Assembly: GCA_964605715.1 (NCBI GenBank)
Contig: CAZSDV010000005.1
Location: 1 to 58,697 of the forward strand
DNA length: 58,697 nucleotides
From: JAPUME01 sp964605715
GTDB taxonomy: Bacteria > Acidobacteriota > Terriglobia > UBA7540 > JAPUME01
Direction: 5' to 3'
Positions 9,481-19,498 of this stretch are shown piece after piece. Every line of letters starts with the position of its first letter. Positions within the stretch are counted from its first letter, which is position 1. A program made the translations under genes and the position numbers. The notes beneath the pieces are model-generated. The model did not search any database and was not told where the DNA came from. It saw only the letters and a list, made by a program, of their open reading frames with translations.

Positions 9481-10556
9481 TTGGGGCGCTTTTTGTTTTT
9501 CCGCTTGGCCTGTCTTTTCCCTTCTTTTCTAGTCTTTTTCTGTTCTTTGAAAATTCTCCTCTGTTCATTGAGGGCAAGTGCCCCGCCTTCTAGGGTATCC
9601 TCCAAATTTTCAATAGCATATTGGAGGGTTTTTGCATAGTGATCTGTGAGTTCATCTTGAAATCTCTGGGCCCGCCGAAGTCGATCCAGGTGCAGGGGGC
9701 CTTGTTTTAATAGTACTTGTAGTCCCTTGCGCATGTCGCCTTCCTTGTCATATTGGTATTCCATCCAGTCTTTTAACTCATTAATACAGGCGACATAATT
9801 CTTGAGAAGGGTATTCAGGTAAGGACCATGCTCGAGGGTTGTTCGTCCGGAACGAGGCCTGAATTCCTCAAATTTATCAATACGAGTAGCACCCAGCTCC
9901 AAATAAACAGAGATGCGTTTACCTGCATCTTGGACCCTTCGAAGCTGATCCGCCTCGGGTGGGCTCAAGTCAGCTGCGTCTGTCTGGGGTGCTGCTGCTC
10001 TGGTGATCCAGGAGGCGTATAGAATAGTGCCTTCTGCAAGGAAGGGGGCTGGTCGAAGGCCAGCCTCGGATGAGTTGAACATGGCTTCTAGGATCTGTTC
10101 TCTTACTTGGTCTACTCGGTCGATAATCGATTGGATTTCTTCACGGTTGTTGAATGGGACTCTGCGCCTTAAATCTTCGAGGATACGGAGATCTCGGCGG
10201 ATAGTGATTTCCAGATCTTTAAAGCCCTTCGGCTGGCGGACAGCGTTCCGACCGGAGTTTTGGAGCGTATGGCCTGCGTCTTGAATGGCTTTACTGTAAG
10301 TTTTGAGCAACTCCGTTCCGCGCTTGATTTTAAGATCCGCGTAGGCCTTTAAGGATTTATCCAGTCTCAAGCGAGCTAGGTTAATCTGGAGTTTAGTTTT
10401 GCGGATAGGTGGAATTTCGCGATTGATTTTTCGTTCTAACTCAGCTTCCCGGTCGTGCTTAGATGGTTGACGCCCCCAGAGCAGTTGGCTATTGGTCGCT
10501 TGAGAAAATAGGGCGGCCAGAATAATTAATGCTGCCCTGTTCTTCCATGGCTTCAT
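9477..10556 (-). CDS. Secreted helical protein of unknown function
   Basis: I do not recognise this family. The 359-residue protein has an N-terminal signal-like stretch (AALIILAALFSQATNS) and is otherwise mostly charged and helical, with many Arg, Glu and Lys residues. The last 30 residues are strongly basic (KKTRKEGKRQAKRKNKKRPK). The middle part has regularly spaced leucines, such as IQSIIDRVDQVREQILEAMF. It sits between a TPR protein (12 bases away) and the SprT-like gene (4-base overlap), so the three are probably cotranscribed. A periplasmic role with the TPR protein is an inference. Confidence 0.65.
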   Translation of the reverse strand: MKPWKNRAALIILAALFSQATNSQLLWGRQPSKHDREAELERKINREIPPIRKTKLQINLARLRLDKSLKAYADLKIKRGTELLKTYSKAIQDAGHTLQNSGRNAVRQPKGFKDLEITIRRDLRILEDLRRRVPFNNREEIQSIIDRVDQVREQILEAMFNSSEAGLRPAPFLAEGTILYASWITRAAAPQTDAADLSPPEADQLRRVQDAGKRISVYLELGATRIDKFEEFRPRSGRTTLEHGPYLNTLLKNYVACINELKDWMEYQYDKEGDMRKGLQVLLKQGPLHLDRLRRAQRFQDELTDHYAKTLQYAIENLEDTLEGGALALNEQRRIFKEQKKTRKEGKRQAKRKNKKRPK

Positions 10557-10568
10557 AAGTCTGGTGAT

Positions 10569-11897
10569 CTACTTTCCTGCTCTCATCAATTTTTTCTTGA
10601 TCGCGATAATGCGTTGTTCCGCCTGCCATTCGCGCACAGGATTTCTCCCCTGACCAAATCCGAGGAATCTTTCGTAGTTTTCAATGGCTTGGGGTAGGGC
10701 ACCTAAATGATCGTAGCAATTTCCCAGGAAAAAAACCAGCAGTGGGGATGGGTCAGGTTTCTGGGCTGCACGGGTAAGCAAGGGGACCGCATCCATATAC
10801 CTTTCCTGTAAATAGACCGTAAGGGCTAGGTGTTCCATTGCCAAGAGGTGAGAAGAGTTAATGTTTAGCGCTTGGCGGAGAGTTTTTTCTGCTTGAGCAT
10901 ACTGTTTGTTTTTTAGCAGTGATACTCCCAGTGCATCAAAGAGATTGGCATCGAGAGGATTCCTTTTAAGTGCCTCCTGGAAGTAATAGATTGCTTCAGG
11001 GAATTTTTCCAACTTTAGGTATTCTTCCCCAAGAATCTTTGCCAGGTCCCTTAGGTTTGGTTTTTCTTGGAACGCTCGTTCAACCTCTTCAATTCCTGCT
11101 TCGGTCTTTCCTTGCTTCAAGTAAAGTTTCCCCAATTGGGCGCGAACCCGGTGGTTGTGGGGCTGTTGGGATAGGTAAAGCCGGCATAGTTCCTCAGCCT
11201 GGAGCCACTTTTCTTGCGCTTCGTAGAGAAAAATTAAATCCTGGTGCACTTCGAGGAGTGAACCTTTTAGATTTAGGGCTTTCAAGAGTGCTGGCTCAGC
11301 CCTCGCATAATCATCCTGAGAAAGATAGAGTCTTCCTAGCTCTTGATACGCTTCTGCAAGTTTTGGATGGAGCCTAAGAATTTCATGGTAGTGTTTTTCA
11401 CTATCATTATTACGCCCTGAGCGGCTTAAGGTACGAGCGTAATGAAGTCGAGCACCTACATGGTCCCCTTTAATATTAACGGCTTGGGCTAAATGCTCCA
11501 TGGCACCTTCAAGTTGCCCGGAATCAGACAGGAGAATGCCAAGATTAAGGTGAGCAGGAAAAAGCTTTGAATCCAAGGTCAGAACCTTGCGGTATCCTTC
11601 GATAGCTTTCATTTTCTGTCCGAGTTGAGCGGAGCAGTAGGCCAGGTTGAAGTTAGCTCCTAGGTGCTCGGGTTCGAGTGACAGGGCACCACTCAAATCT
11701 CTTTCAGCAATTTCCCAGTTTCCATTTTCCATAGCCTCTTCAGCTCGCGTGAGGAGATCGCTTACCTTATCCTCCGTGACTTCTACTTGGGGATTTGTGC
11801 TGGGTGATGAAGGGTCTTGTACTTGGTTGCCAGACTTTTGAGCAAGAGCTCCTTCTGTGAATAGAGAAAGAGTGACTAACAGGAGAAAAGACCTCAT
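10569..11897 (-). CDS. Periplasmic TPR repeat protein
   Basis: The ATG at 11897 is chosen because it gives a clean signal peptide (MRSFLLLVTLSLFTEGALAQ). The longest frame begins at 11948 and would bury that signal. The mature part is a long run of TPR units of 34 residues, for example LGANFNLAYCSAQLGQKMKA, AEAYQELGRLYLSQDDYARA and ANLFDALGVSLLKNKQYAQA. About ten repeats can be traced. Such proteins scaffold complexes in the envelope. It heads a likely operon with the unknown secreted protein and the SprT-like gene. There is no indication of a specific partner. Confidence 0.8.
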   Translation of the reverse strand: MRSFLLLVTLSLFTEGALAQKSGNQVQDPSSPSTNPQVEVTEDKVSDLLTRAEEAMENGNWEIAERDLSGALSLEPEHLGANFNLAYCSAQLGQKMKAIEGYRKVLTLDSKLFPAHLNLGILLSDSGQLEGAMEHLAQAVNIKGDHVGARLHYARTLSRSGRNNDSEKHYHEILRLHPKLAEAYQELGRLYLSQDDYARAEPALLKALNLKGSLLEVHQDLIFLYEAQEKWLQAEELCRLYLSQQPHNHRVRAQLGKLYLKQGKTEAGIEEVERAFQEKPNLRDLAKILGEEYLKLEKFPEAIYYFQEALKRNPLDANLFDALGVSLLKNKQYAQAEKTLRQALNINSSHLLAMEHLALTVYLQERYMDAVPLLTRAAQKPDPSPLLVFFLGNCYDHLGALPQAIENYERFLGFGQGRNPVREWQAEQRIIAIKKKLMRAGK

Positions 11898-11998
11898 TAG
11901 CTTGGGCCCAGATAAAAAGTTTTTGTATTTTTGATAGGTAACGGGCAAACTGCCACCTCAGCTAAAATTTCGCTATAGGAAAAGCGTTACATATCCTG

Positions 11999-14988
11999 TT
12001 ATCTTGTGTCACATTGCTTTCTGGTCATCTTGAGATAAATAGCCAAGTGCTGTCCTGTAAAAGATTGAGGGTTTTTCATTATCTTTTCCGGTGGACCGAC
12101 GTCAATAATCTTTCCCCCGGCTTCACCCCCTTCTGGTCCTAGATCGATAATCCAGTCCGCAGTCTTAATCACATCCATATTGTGTTCAATGATCAAAACG
12201 GTGTTCCCGGTTTTCACTAGCCTTTGAAAGGCCTGAAGGAGCTTGCTGATATCATCGAAGTGAAGTCCGGTTGTAGGCTCGTCAAATAAGAAAAGAGCTT
12301 TTTCTTGGGTTTGCTTGGAAAGGTAAGCTGCAAGCCTTACGCGCTGAGCTTCCCCACCAGATAGCGTTGTTGCGGGTTGACCTAGGCGCAGGTAACCGAG
12401 GCCAATTTCATCCAGAACACGGAATTTTTTCACTACCGTCGGTATGCTTCTGAAAAAAAAGAGTGCTTCCTTTACAGTCATCTGCAACACATCGTGAATA
12501 TTCTTTCCCTTGTAAAGAATATCAAGAACTGAAGATTTATAGCGCTTGCCTCGGCATTCCTCACATTGCACTTCTACGTCGGCGAGAAATTGCATTTCTA
12601 CTGTTACTGTTCCATCACCCTGGCAGGTTTCACATCTTCCTCCCGCAATATTAAAGGAGAAAGTCCCTGGCATGTAGCCATGCCGCCGCGCAGTCGGTGT
12701 TGAGGCAAAGGTGGCGCGAATGGCGTCGAATGCCTTAAGGTAAGTAACCGGATTTGACCGTGGGTGCGCCCGATTGGTGATTGGTCGACTAGAATAACCT
12801 CTTTTAAGGTTTCGTCGCCTGTTACTCGGTCCACGTCTGCCCAGGAGGTTCGCCCGCCACGTTTCGCAATGAGGACCTTATAGAGTACATCATGAATTAA
12901 TGTAGATTTTCCAGATCCGGAAACACCAGTTACGCAGGTCATCAAACCGAGCGGAATTGTAACATCTAGGTTGGCGAGATTATGTTGTCTTGCCCCTGAG
13001 ATTTTCAAAGCTGCCTTGCTTGGCTGGCGTCGCTCGGCAGGAACTGGGATTTGCATTTCACCCCGAAGGTAGCACCCAGTCAAGGAATTCTTGGTTGCAG
13101 CCACTTCATCGAAGGTACCCTCGGCGACTATCTTCCCACCTTGGCTGCCTGCTCCGGGGCCAAGGTCAAGAACTCTGTCTGCAGAACGGATCAATTCCGA
13201 GTCATGTTCCACGACCAGGACTGTATTTCCCAGATCTCTAAGTCTTTGCAGAATATCAATAAGGCGTCTCGTATCGCGCGGATGAAGTCCGACGGAGGGT
13301 TCGTCCAAAATAAAAAGCGATCCCACCAAGGTTGATCCAACTGAGCTTGCCAACTGGATCCGTTGCGACTCACCTCCAGAGAGAGTGGAGGATAATCGGT
13401 CAAGGGTAAGATATTCAAGCCCCACCTGATTAAGAAATCCTAGTCGGGAATGAACTTCTTCCAGGATCTTTTCTGAAACGCGCATCTGAGCCGGCATAAG
13501 TTTTAAGTTACAGAAAAATCGATATGCATTACCTATCGTCATGCCGCAAGTGTCCGCGATGGATTTCCCAGCGATTTGGACCTGGAGTGCATCTGAGCGC
13601 AAGCGCTTTCCCTTGCACTCAACACAGCGTGTGTAGCCACGGTATCGGCTTAGAAAGACTCGTACAGGCAGCTTGTATTTTTTTCGCTCTAGGCGTTTGA
13701 AAAATCCACGAACTCCGTGAAAGTCTTTGTTTCCATTAAGAACCCAAGCTTTCTGATCTCTGAGAAGTTGATGGTAGGGGATATTAGTTGGGATGCCTTG
13801 TTTGCGGGCGTGACGAATCATGTTACGGAACAGTGATCGATAGCGAGGCGTGGCCCAAGGAGCGATGGCGCCCTCCTCCAACGTTTTTCCTTGGTTGGGA
13901 ACAACTAAATTTAAATCCAAATCGATTGTGTTTCCGAACCCCTGGCAGAGTGGACAGGCCCCAAAGGGATTATTGAAAGAGAAGAGGCGCGGCTCTGGTT
14001 CCTCGTAGGAAGTTTTACAACCTTGGCACTCAAAACGTTCACTAAAAGTCCATTGTTGGACCTTACTTGTCCTTCCTGCAGCTGAAGGATGTATTTCGAT
14101 TATCACTTCCCCTGTTTCGCGGTATGCAAGCTCAATAGAGTCGATTAACCGTTGCCGCATGCCGGACCCGAGCGACAGCCGGTCCACCACTGCGTAAATT
14201 GGTTGCAAAGGTTGGATCTCAGATAAAAAATCCTGTGTTGAGGATTCAAATATTTTTCCATCTTGATAGAATCGGGAAAATCCATTTTTCTTGAGTTCGG
14301 TCAGTTGCTCCCTTAGGGCACGTTTTACTTTCTGCCCGACAGTATGTTTTTTAACAGGTGTGGTTCCGTGAATGGAAATTTTTCTGGCATTTTTTCCTTT
14401 TCCATTTACTTTTGGTTCTGGGTTCACGGGAGAGTGAGTTGAGACCTGAAATAAAACGTAAAATCGGGAGCCCTGAGGGAGTTCCAGAATTTTATCGGCT
14501 ACGTTATCAACGGTATTTTTTTTGACTAGTTGGCCGCAATTGTTGCAGTAGATCGTACCGATACGAGAAAAGAGGAGCCGGAGATAATCGTAGATTTCAG
14601 TTGTTGTGCCTACGGTAGAGCGAGGTGTTCGGGTCGAGTTCCTCTGGCGGATGGCAACGGGCGGAGCGATGCCTGTTATCTCATCCACGTCGGGCTTTTC
14701 AATGCGCTCCAAGAACTGGCGTGCATAGGCAGAAAGAGATTCAATATAGCGGCGCTGACCTTCAGCGTAAATGGTATCAAAGGCCAAGCTTGACTTACCT
14801 GAGCCCGAGACACCGGTTACTACAGTCAGCAGGTTATGGGGGATTTCAAAATCAATGTTCCTTAGATTATGTACCCGTGCGCCACGTACACGAATCGCAT
14901 TACTTTTCCAATCTGACGGCACAAGAGATGGAGTTTCCATTTCTGATAACACCGCGTCTTTTTTATTGGCAATGATTTTTTTTGCCAT
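11999..14988 (-). pseudogene. uvrA: Excinuclease ABC subunit A (UvrA), split by a one-base frameshift
   Basis: UvrA is the damage-sensing ATPase of nucleotide excision repair. The first frame (14988 to 12604) holds the first Walker A (GVSGSGKSSLAF, residues 59-70), the CxxC zinc modules, LSGGESQRI and LDEPSVGLHPRD, then the second Walker A (GVSGSGKSTLIHDVLY). Homology leaves this frame after DQSPIGRT and resumes in another frame as GYMPGTFSFN, CETCQGDG, TLSGGEAQRV and DEPTTGLHF down to 11999. One missing C in the CCC run at 12762-12764 explains the break. Adding it gives 996 residues with all domains. A roughly 30-residue basic insertion follows the first zinc module. It may be a sequencing error rather than a dead gene. 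Confidence 0.93.
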
Positions 14989-15166
14989 GTCTTTGCTGCA
15001 TCACCTATGATTTGTATACGCTATCGAATGGTAGCCAGAGTGCTAGTAAGGGCTTGAGTGCATCCTATCGTGGTTTATTGCCCAGGTAAACATTGAGGTT
15101 GGAACTGAGTTAGAGCTTGGTGCGTGGAAAGCCCAGGAGGTTAGTGCAATCTGTTGCATTTAAGAG

Positions 15167-15439
15167 CTAAGTCTTTTTAGACGCGTTGGTGGAGTGGTCT
15201 TTGCAGGCGTGAAAGTCATCTCTCACGTAGAAATGCATGGTCTTGCAGTGAGGACAAGCCTCCATGCTGTTAAAAGGTTGGTCGATTTCTAGTTCCGATG
15301 AGCTTACCTGCAGCAAAGGTTTAAACTTTTGACCGCAACCCTTGCAGTTAACCTGAAGCACGTGATCTCCGCTTGTAGAATTTATCTGACATGGATGATT
15401 TATTTCTTTAGTATTAACCGCGTTAAGGGATTTTACCAC
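15167..15439 (-). CDS. Small zinc-ribbon-like protein, hypothetical
   Basis: The 90-residue product has two Cys pairs, CKGCGQ and CPHCKT, about 35 residues apart, a spacing typical of a zinc ribbon. It also has several His residues near the C-terminus (CPHCKTMHFYVRDDFHACKDH). No other domain is visible. The start is a GTG at 15439 with no strong ribosome-binding site, so the N-terminus is uncertain. It lies between uvrA and a Spy-like gene on the same strand. The metal-binding reading comes from the cysteine pattern only. Confidence 0.55.
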   Translation of the reverse strand: MVKSLNAVNTKEINHPCQINSTSGDHVLQVNCKGCGQKFKPLLQVSSSELEIDQPFNSMEACPHCKTMHFYVRDDFHACKDHSTNASKKT

Positions 15440-15538
15440 CCAACATAAATAATCTGCCAGTTTCTAGCCGGAAACCGGGCAACTTAGAAGTTTTACTTGA
15501 TCTGGTTGCCTCGGAAAATGCGTAGACAGCAAAAAATA

Positions 15539-16192
15539 TTAACGATCTCTAAATCTGTCCGGGCCACTTGGTCCACGACGTAAATGTTGCCTGAACCCAT
15601 CCTTGGGTGGTCGTTTCCCACGCCGGATGCCTCTTCTTTTTTGGGAGGAAAGCTCTAGTGCTTTCCGGTGCTGTTCAGGTGTCAGGATGGATTTTGCGGA
15701 AAGAAGGCAATCTATACGAGCTTCCATCATCTCCCCCCGCAAATGGGAAATTTCCTGAACTTTCTGTTTCACTTGTTTGCGTGGTGGGTTCTCAGACCGC
15801 ATCAACTCTCTAAGCTCAATTTGGTTTATCTGCATGTCGGCACGTTTTCGAAGAGTTGTCTTACGTGCGTCCATTGTAATTTTTCTGAGTTGTTCTGCTT
15901 GTTCTTCGGTAAGCCCCAAAATTTCCTTTAGTTGCGGACGGTTAATCAGGTTTTCCAGGCTGTTACCCCGGTCTCGAAGTCTATAGTTTCGTGAGTTGGG
16001 ACCGAATCCAGGTACTGATCCTTGTGGTGTAGCCCAGGACTCAGGATTAACTGGCACCCAGCCATCAGGATTTCCCCTTATAGAATCTTGTTGAGAGTTA
16101 CCCTCAATCTCAGTTTGCATTGCCATCAACGTCGCACTGCTTAGAGTGAACACGGCCATGAGCCCCAAAAGAATAACTTTCAACTGCTTCAT
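15539..16192 (-). CDS. Spy/CpxP-like periplasmic protein (LTxxQ family)
   Basis: The signal peptide is clear (MKQLKVILLGLMAVFTLSSATLMA), and GGAGG lies at a good distance upstream of the ATG at 16192. The mature protein contains LGLTEEQAEQLRKITMDARK and, further on, SILTPEQHRKALELSSQKRRG. These are the two LTxxQ-type motifs of the Spy/CpxP and CnrX-like families, which are helical periplasmic chaperone or metal-stress proteins. The C-terminus is rich in Arg, Gly and Pro. A disordered region precedes the helical part. Which stress it answers to cannot be told from the sequence. Confidence 0.75.
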   Translation of the reverse strand: MKQLKVILLGLMAVFTLSSATLMAMQTEIEGNSQQDSIRGNPDGWVPVNPESWATPQGSVPGFGPNSRNYRLRDRGNSLENLINRPQLKEILGLTEEQAEQLRKITMDARKTTLRKRADMQINQIELRELMRSENPPRKQVKQKVQEISHLRGEMMEARIDCLLSAKSILTPEQHRKALELSSQKRRGIRRGKRPPKDGFRQHLRRGPSGPDRFRDR

Positions 16193-16384
16193 GTTTGGCC
16201 TCCATTCAATTTTTCCATTCTACCAGTTTATATGCTAACCAAGCGGAAAAGGTTGCACTGCGATTTTTAGATTTTATTGATCCTGGAATCTGTTTACTCT
16301 GAATTATGATATTCCTGTGTGTAGAAAGAGACTGGAAATGGCCAGCCAAAGGAAAAAAAGGACCCTGACGTTATAAGCAATTCT

Positions 16385-17263
16385 CTATTTTCCTGAATCC
16401 TTCAGTGCATCCACAATCATTCGGTAGAGAACCGCTCCTGTAGAGCTGGCTGTAAATCTTTTCCCATTAATAAAAAGTGTCGGGGTGCTCCTTACTGCTA
16501 GGCGGCGGCCCTCTGCCATAGAGCGCCTGACGTGTGAAAGAGTAGCCTTAGAATCAAGACATTGGGCTAAGGTGACGCGGTTCGCACCCGCCCGCTCTCC
16601 ATATTGAAGGAGTTTATCTCGGGCATTTTCTTTAGTAATTTCTGATTGGTGAGTGTAAATGAGGTCACGGAATCGGAGGGCCACTTCGGACCCATCTTTC
16701 CGTGTGCATTGGTTGGCCATGGATCCCTGTAGAGCCCAATCGTGTATTTGCGCGAGGGGAAATTCTTTGTAAACCATCCTGATGCGGGCCCCGAATCTCG
16801 GCAAAAGCTGGGTTTTTAAAAAGGTGTGCATCTGGGCGCACGCTCCGCATTGTAGGTCGGCATACTCAATGATCGTAACCGCAGCTGATGCGGGTCCCTC
16901 GAAAAGTTCATCGCCCACAACTACGGTTTGGAGGACGTCATTTTCGGGATGGGCAGCAAGGCGAAAGACACCTTCAACGAAATTTTTCCTGTCCTGAGAC
17001 ACAAGAAAGGAATAAGGGTGCTTGACTTTGTCGTCGTGCATTGCGATCTGAGTTTCCAGAAAATCAAGAAGGAGTGATGTCTGAACTAGACTGGGGTCAA
17101 GTTCAGCCTCTTTCGGTAAGCTGGACCACTTTTGAGCAAAGGGTGGAGTGTTGTTTCGCAATTTTTCTGGCTCAATATTTTTTCGTGAAGCAAATGCGAA
17201 GCTGATCCCCATCACAAAAATAAAACCTGCCATAACCATGCGTTGAAGTTGAAGTGGAGCCAT
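16385..17263 (-). CDS. DsbA-like thiol-disulfide oxidoreductase
   Basis: This is a secreted thioredoxin-fold protein of the DsbA/DSBA-like (thioredoxin_4) group. An N-terminal hydrophobic signal (MVMAGFIFVMGISFAFA) is followed by about 90 residues without clear similarity. The redox site CGAC is at 139-142 in YADLQCGACAQMHTFL. The cis-proline loop is in RSTPTLFINGKRF near the C-terminus. AGGAG lies five bases upstream of the ATG at 17263. The family forms or isomerises disulfides in exported proteins. The long N-terminal extension is unusual compared with plain DsbA and may mediate dimerisation, which is a guess. Confidence 0.87.
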   Translation of the reverse strand: MAPLQLQRMVMAGFIFVMGISFAFASRKNIEPEKLRNNTPPFAQKWSSLPKEAELDPSLVQTSLLLDFLETQIAMHDDKVKHPYSFLVSQDRKNFVEGVFRLAAHPENDVLQTVVVGDELFEGPASAAVTIIEYADLQCGACAQMHTFLKTQLLPRFGARIRMVYKEFPLAQIHDWALQGSMANQCTRKDGSEVALRFRDLIYTHQSEITKENARDKLLQYGERAGANRVTLAQCLDSKATLSHVRRSMAEGRRLAVRSTPTLFINGKRFTASSTGAVLYRMIVDALKDSGK

Positions 17264-17395
17264 GTGTTCTCCTTTGCCATTTCAAAAAGACTTTTGGCTA
17301 ATACTCTGACTCTAGGATATCTCTCAATTCTAGCCAATAGGGGCCATGATGTGCAATGGGCCTATCTGGCCTCATTGAGATTCAGGAGCAAAAAA

Positions 17396-18235
17396 TTATT
17401 TTATGTTATAGAAATGGCAAGCATTTTGGCCTAAGATTTTCTTGCGGTTCTCAGGACTTAGTGGTCCCAGAGCCTCCAATAATGCATTGAATACCTGTTT
17501 ATAGGTTCCTGCAAGGAGGCAAACTGGCCAGTCACTGCCGAACATTACCCGGTCATAGCCGAAATGCTCAATGATATGACTCACGTAAGGTGTAAGGTTA
17601 TCTGGTTTCCAGTTTGACCAATCTGCCTCAGTAATCATTCCAGAGAGCTTTACATAAATTTGGGAATCACGGGCAAGCCTTGCCATGCTTTGGGCCCATT
17701 CATCTTTCAGGCCCTGGGCAATAGGAGGTTTGCCAATGTGATCCACCACCATGCGAAGGTCTGGTATACGCCTCTTGATCACATGAACATGGTCTAGGTG
17801 CTTAGGATAAACTAATAGATCGTAAGGAATGTTTCTGCGCGCCAATTCAGATAATCCGCACAGCACATCCTCTCGAATCAACCAGTTGACATTCAGTTCA
17901 TCTGCGACAAGGTGGCGTATTCCTTTTAGCTTAGGATATCTTGCTAGTTTGTCGAGCGTTTTGTTTAGTTGCGGGTCAGTTAAGTCAACCCAACCGACTA
18001 CCCCGCCGATGAACTCGTGTTTTTCGGCCAACTCTAGGAACCAGGCTGTATCATTGGGATTTGCGCCGGCCTGGACCAGTACCGTGCGTTGGATCCCCAG
18101 AGCGGAAAGGTGGGGTTTAAGGTCTTCCGGCAAATAGTTTCGGAACAATGAGGCGGTGGGCCCTGTCATCCAGGTGTAGGAAAATCGATCAATATTAAAG
18201 AAGTGGTGGTGTGCATCAACAATCCAATCGGACAT
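17396..18235 (-). CDS. Amidohydrolase family 2 protein (TIM barrel, lactonase-like)
   Basis: The 279-residue protein starts with VDAHHHFF, giving the metal-binding His pair at residues 9 and 11. It continues with VVDHIGKPP, a third His, and ends with GSDWPV, the catalytic Asp of the amidohydrolase_2 family. This pattern and length resemble L-fuconolactonase and related sugar-lactone hydrolases such as 2-pyrone-4,6-dicarboxylate lactonase. The neighbouring divergent gene is a sugar epimerase, which makes a sugar-lactone substrate plausible but unproven. The two start codons are about 330 bases apart and may share control. Confidence 0.88.
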   Translation of the reverse strand: MSDWIVDAHHHFFNIDRFSYTWMTGPTASLFRNYLPEDLKPHLSALGIQRTVLVQAGANPNDTAWFLELAEKHEFIGGVVGWVDLTDPQLNKTLDKLARYPKLKGIRHLVADELNVNWLIREDVLCGLSELARRNIPYDLLVYPKHLDHVHVIKRRIPDLRMVVDHIGKPPIAQGLKDEWAQSMARLARDSQIYVKLSGMITEADWSNWKPDNLTPYVSHIIEHFGYDRVMFGSDWPVCLLAGTYKQVFNALLEALGPLSPENRKKILGQNACHFYNIK

Positions 18236-18565
18236 TGCAATGGCCCCCTTTTAGTACGGGCAATGATGGCGGTACCAGGAATCTAGGAAAAACTGGATCT
18301 AAGGCCAATTTTTATGTTGAGACCTTTTTTGTTCCCAGATAGAATCAGCCTCGCTGTTACTTCTTAGATCGAAACTCCTTTAGGTTCAAGATAAAACTGA
18401 GGCGATCAAAGTTTTCTATGTAAATTTTTGTAAAAAAGATTGCCTTGAGGGATTTTTTCCTGATTTATCCTGTTTATCTTCAGCGGGCAGGTAATTTAAG
18501 AGATAAGACGGATGTTGCAGATTTGTATTCTAAGGCTTCAAGGATTTCTTGTGAGAGGAGCTCAG
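18236..18565 (+). other. Intergenic region between divergent amidohydrolase and epimerase genes
   Basis: This 330-base stretch separates two divergent start codons. It holds GAGGAG at 18555-18560, the ribosome-binding site for the plus gene. It is A/T-rich near 18420-18480, as expected for promoter DNA. I found no convincing paired -35/-10 boxes and no coding frame. Confidence 0.5.
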
Positions 18566-19417
18566 ATGGTAAACAAGCTAGGGCTTAATATGTTTCTGTG
18601 GACCGAAGAGTTAAAGCGATCCACCTATCCTTTGCTGAAGAAGATAAAGAAAGCAGGATATGACGCTGTGGAAATTCCTCTACTTGACCCAGATCGGCTT
18701 AATGTGAAAAAGGTCAAGGAATTGTTGGCCGATCATGAGCTGGACGTTAGCATCTGCAGTGTGCTTCCACAAAAAGCTCATCTGGGCTCGGACTCGGAGC
18801 GAGCCCGTCGTGCTGGTGTCCGTTTCATTCGGAAATGCATAGATGTGGCAGTTAAAATTGGCTGCAAAACCATTGCCGGACCTCTCTATTCCCCCGTCGG
18901 ATTTATTTCTGGTGTCCCACGTAGATCGGGAGAGTGGAAGCGTGCGATTCGTTGCTACAAGGAAATTGCAAAGATGGCTGAGGATAAAGGAGTGTCGATT
19001 GCCATTGAGCCCCTCAACCGTTTTGAAACCTATTTCCTTAACACTGCTGCTGATGCTAGTAAGTTTGTGCAGGAGATAAACCATCCGAGCATTGGAATCT
19101 TGTTCGATACATTTCACGCTAACCTGGAGGAAAAAGACGTACCAAAGGCGATTATCAGTTGTAATTCCCTTATCACGCACTTTCACATTTCAGAGAATGA
19201 CCGCGGTATTCCAGGTACTGGACACGTTGATTGGAGGGGGATTAGAAAGGCACTCCAAGGAATTGGTTATGGGGGCTATCTGGTGATTGAAACTTTCGGG
19301 TACGCATTACCTGGCCTTTCCCGGGCAGCCTCTATTTGGCGGCCTTTATTTTCTGATGCTGACGAATTTGCCACCGAGGGAATTTCGTTTCTTCATGAAC
19401 TGACAGGGCGATTATAA
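18566..19417 (+). CDS. D-psicose/D-tagatose 3-epimerase-like sugar isomerase
   Basis: This xylose-isomerase-like TIM barrel has 283 residues from the ATG at 18566, chosen because GAGGAG sits five bases upstream. A longer frame from 18512 has no site. The motifs IAGPLYSPVGF and IAIEPLNRFETYFLNT are hallmarks of the D-tagatose 3-epimerase group. Likely metal ligands are Glu148, Asp181 (LFDTFH), His207 and Glu242 (VIETFG), with Arg213 near the substrate. Members interconvert ketohexoses at C3, such as fructose and psicose. Specificity among ketoses cannot be read. It is divergent from the amidohydrolase gene. Confidence 0.9.
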   Translation: MVNKLGLNMFLWTEELKRSTYPLLKKIKKAGYDAVEIPLLDPDRLNVKKVKELLADHELDVSICSVLPQKAHLGSDSERARRAGVRFIRKCIDVAVKIGCKTIAGPLYSPVGFISGVPRRSGEWKRAIRCYKEIAKMAEDKGVSIAIEPLNRFETYFLNTAADASKFVQEINHPSIGILFDTFHANLEEKDVPKAIISCNSLITHFHISENDRGIPGTGHVDWRGIRKALQGIGYGGYLVIETFGYALPGLSRAASIWRPLFSDADEFATEGISFLHELTGRL

Positions 19418-19498
19418 AAATAAGTTGTGCCGTGCCGCAGCAGTAAACCCTCGATAGAGGAGCACTTCGGGTCTCCTGTTCGACCTAATTCTTGTTTT

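Noticed and set aside
10970..11377. 135-codon plus-strand frame
   Set aside because: Antisense to the TPR repeats, whose regular sequence produces long open frames on the other strand.
18680..19186. 168-codon minus-strand frame
   Set aside because: It lies entirely antisense to the epimerase gene, whose metal ligands and motifs are intact.
19455..19480. Possible terminator hairpin (AGGAG...CTCCT)
   Set aside because: Only five base pairs, mismatches in the inner part and no T-run directly after it.
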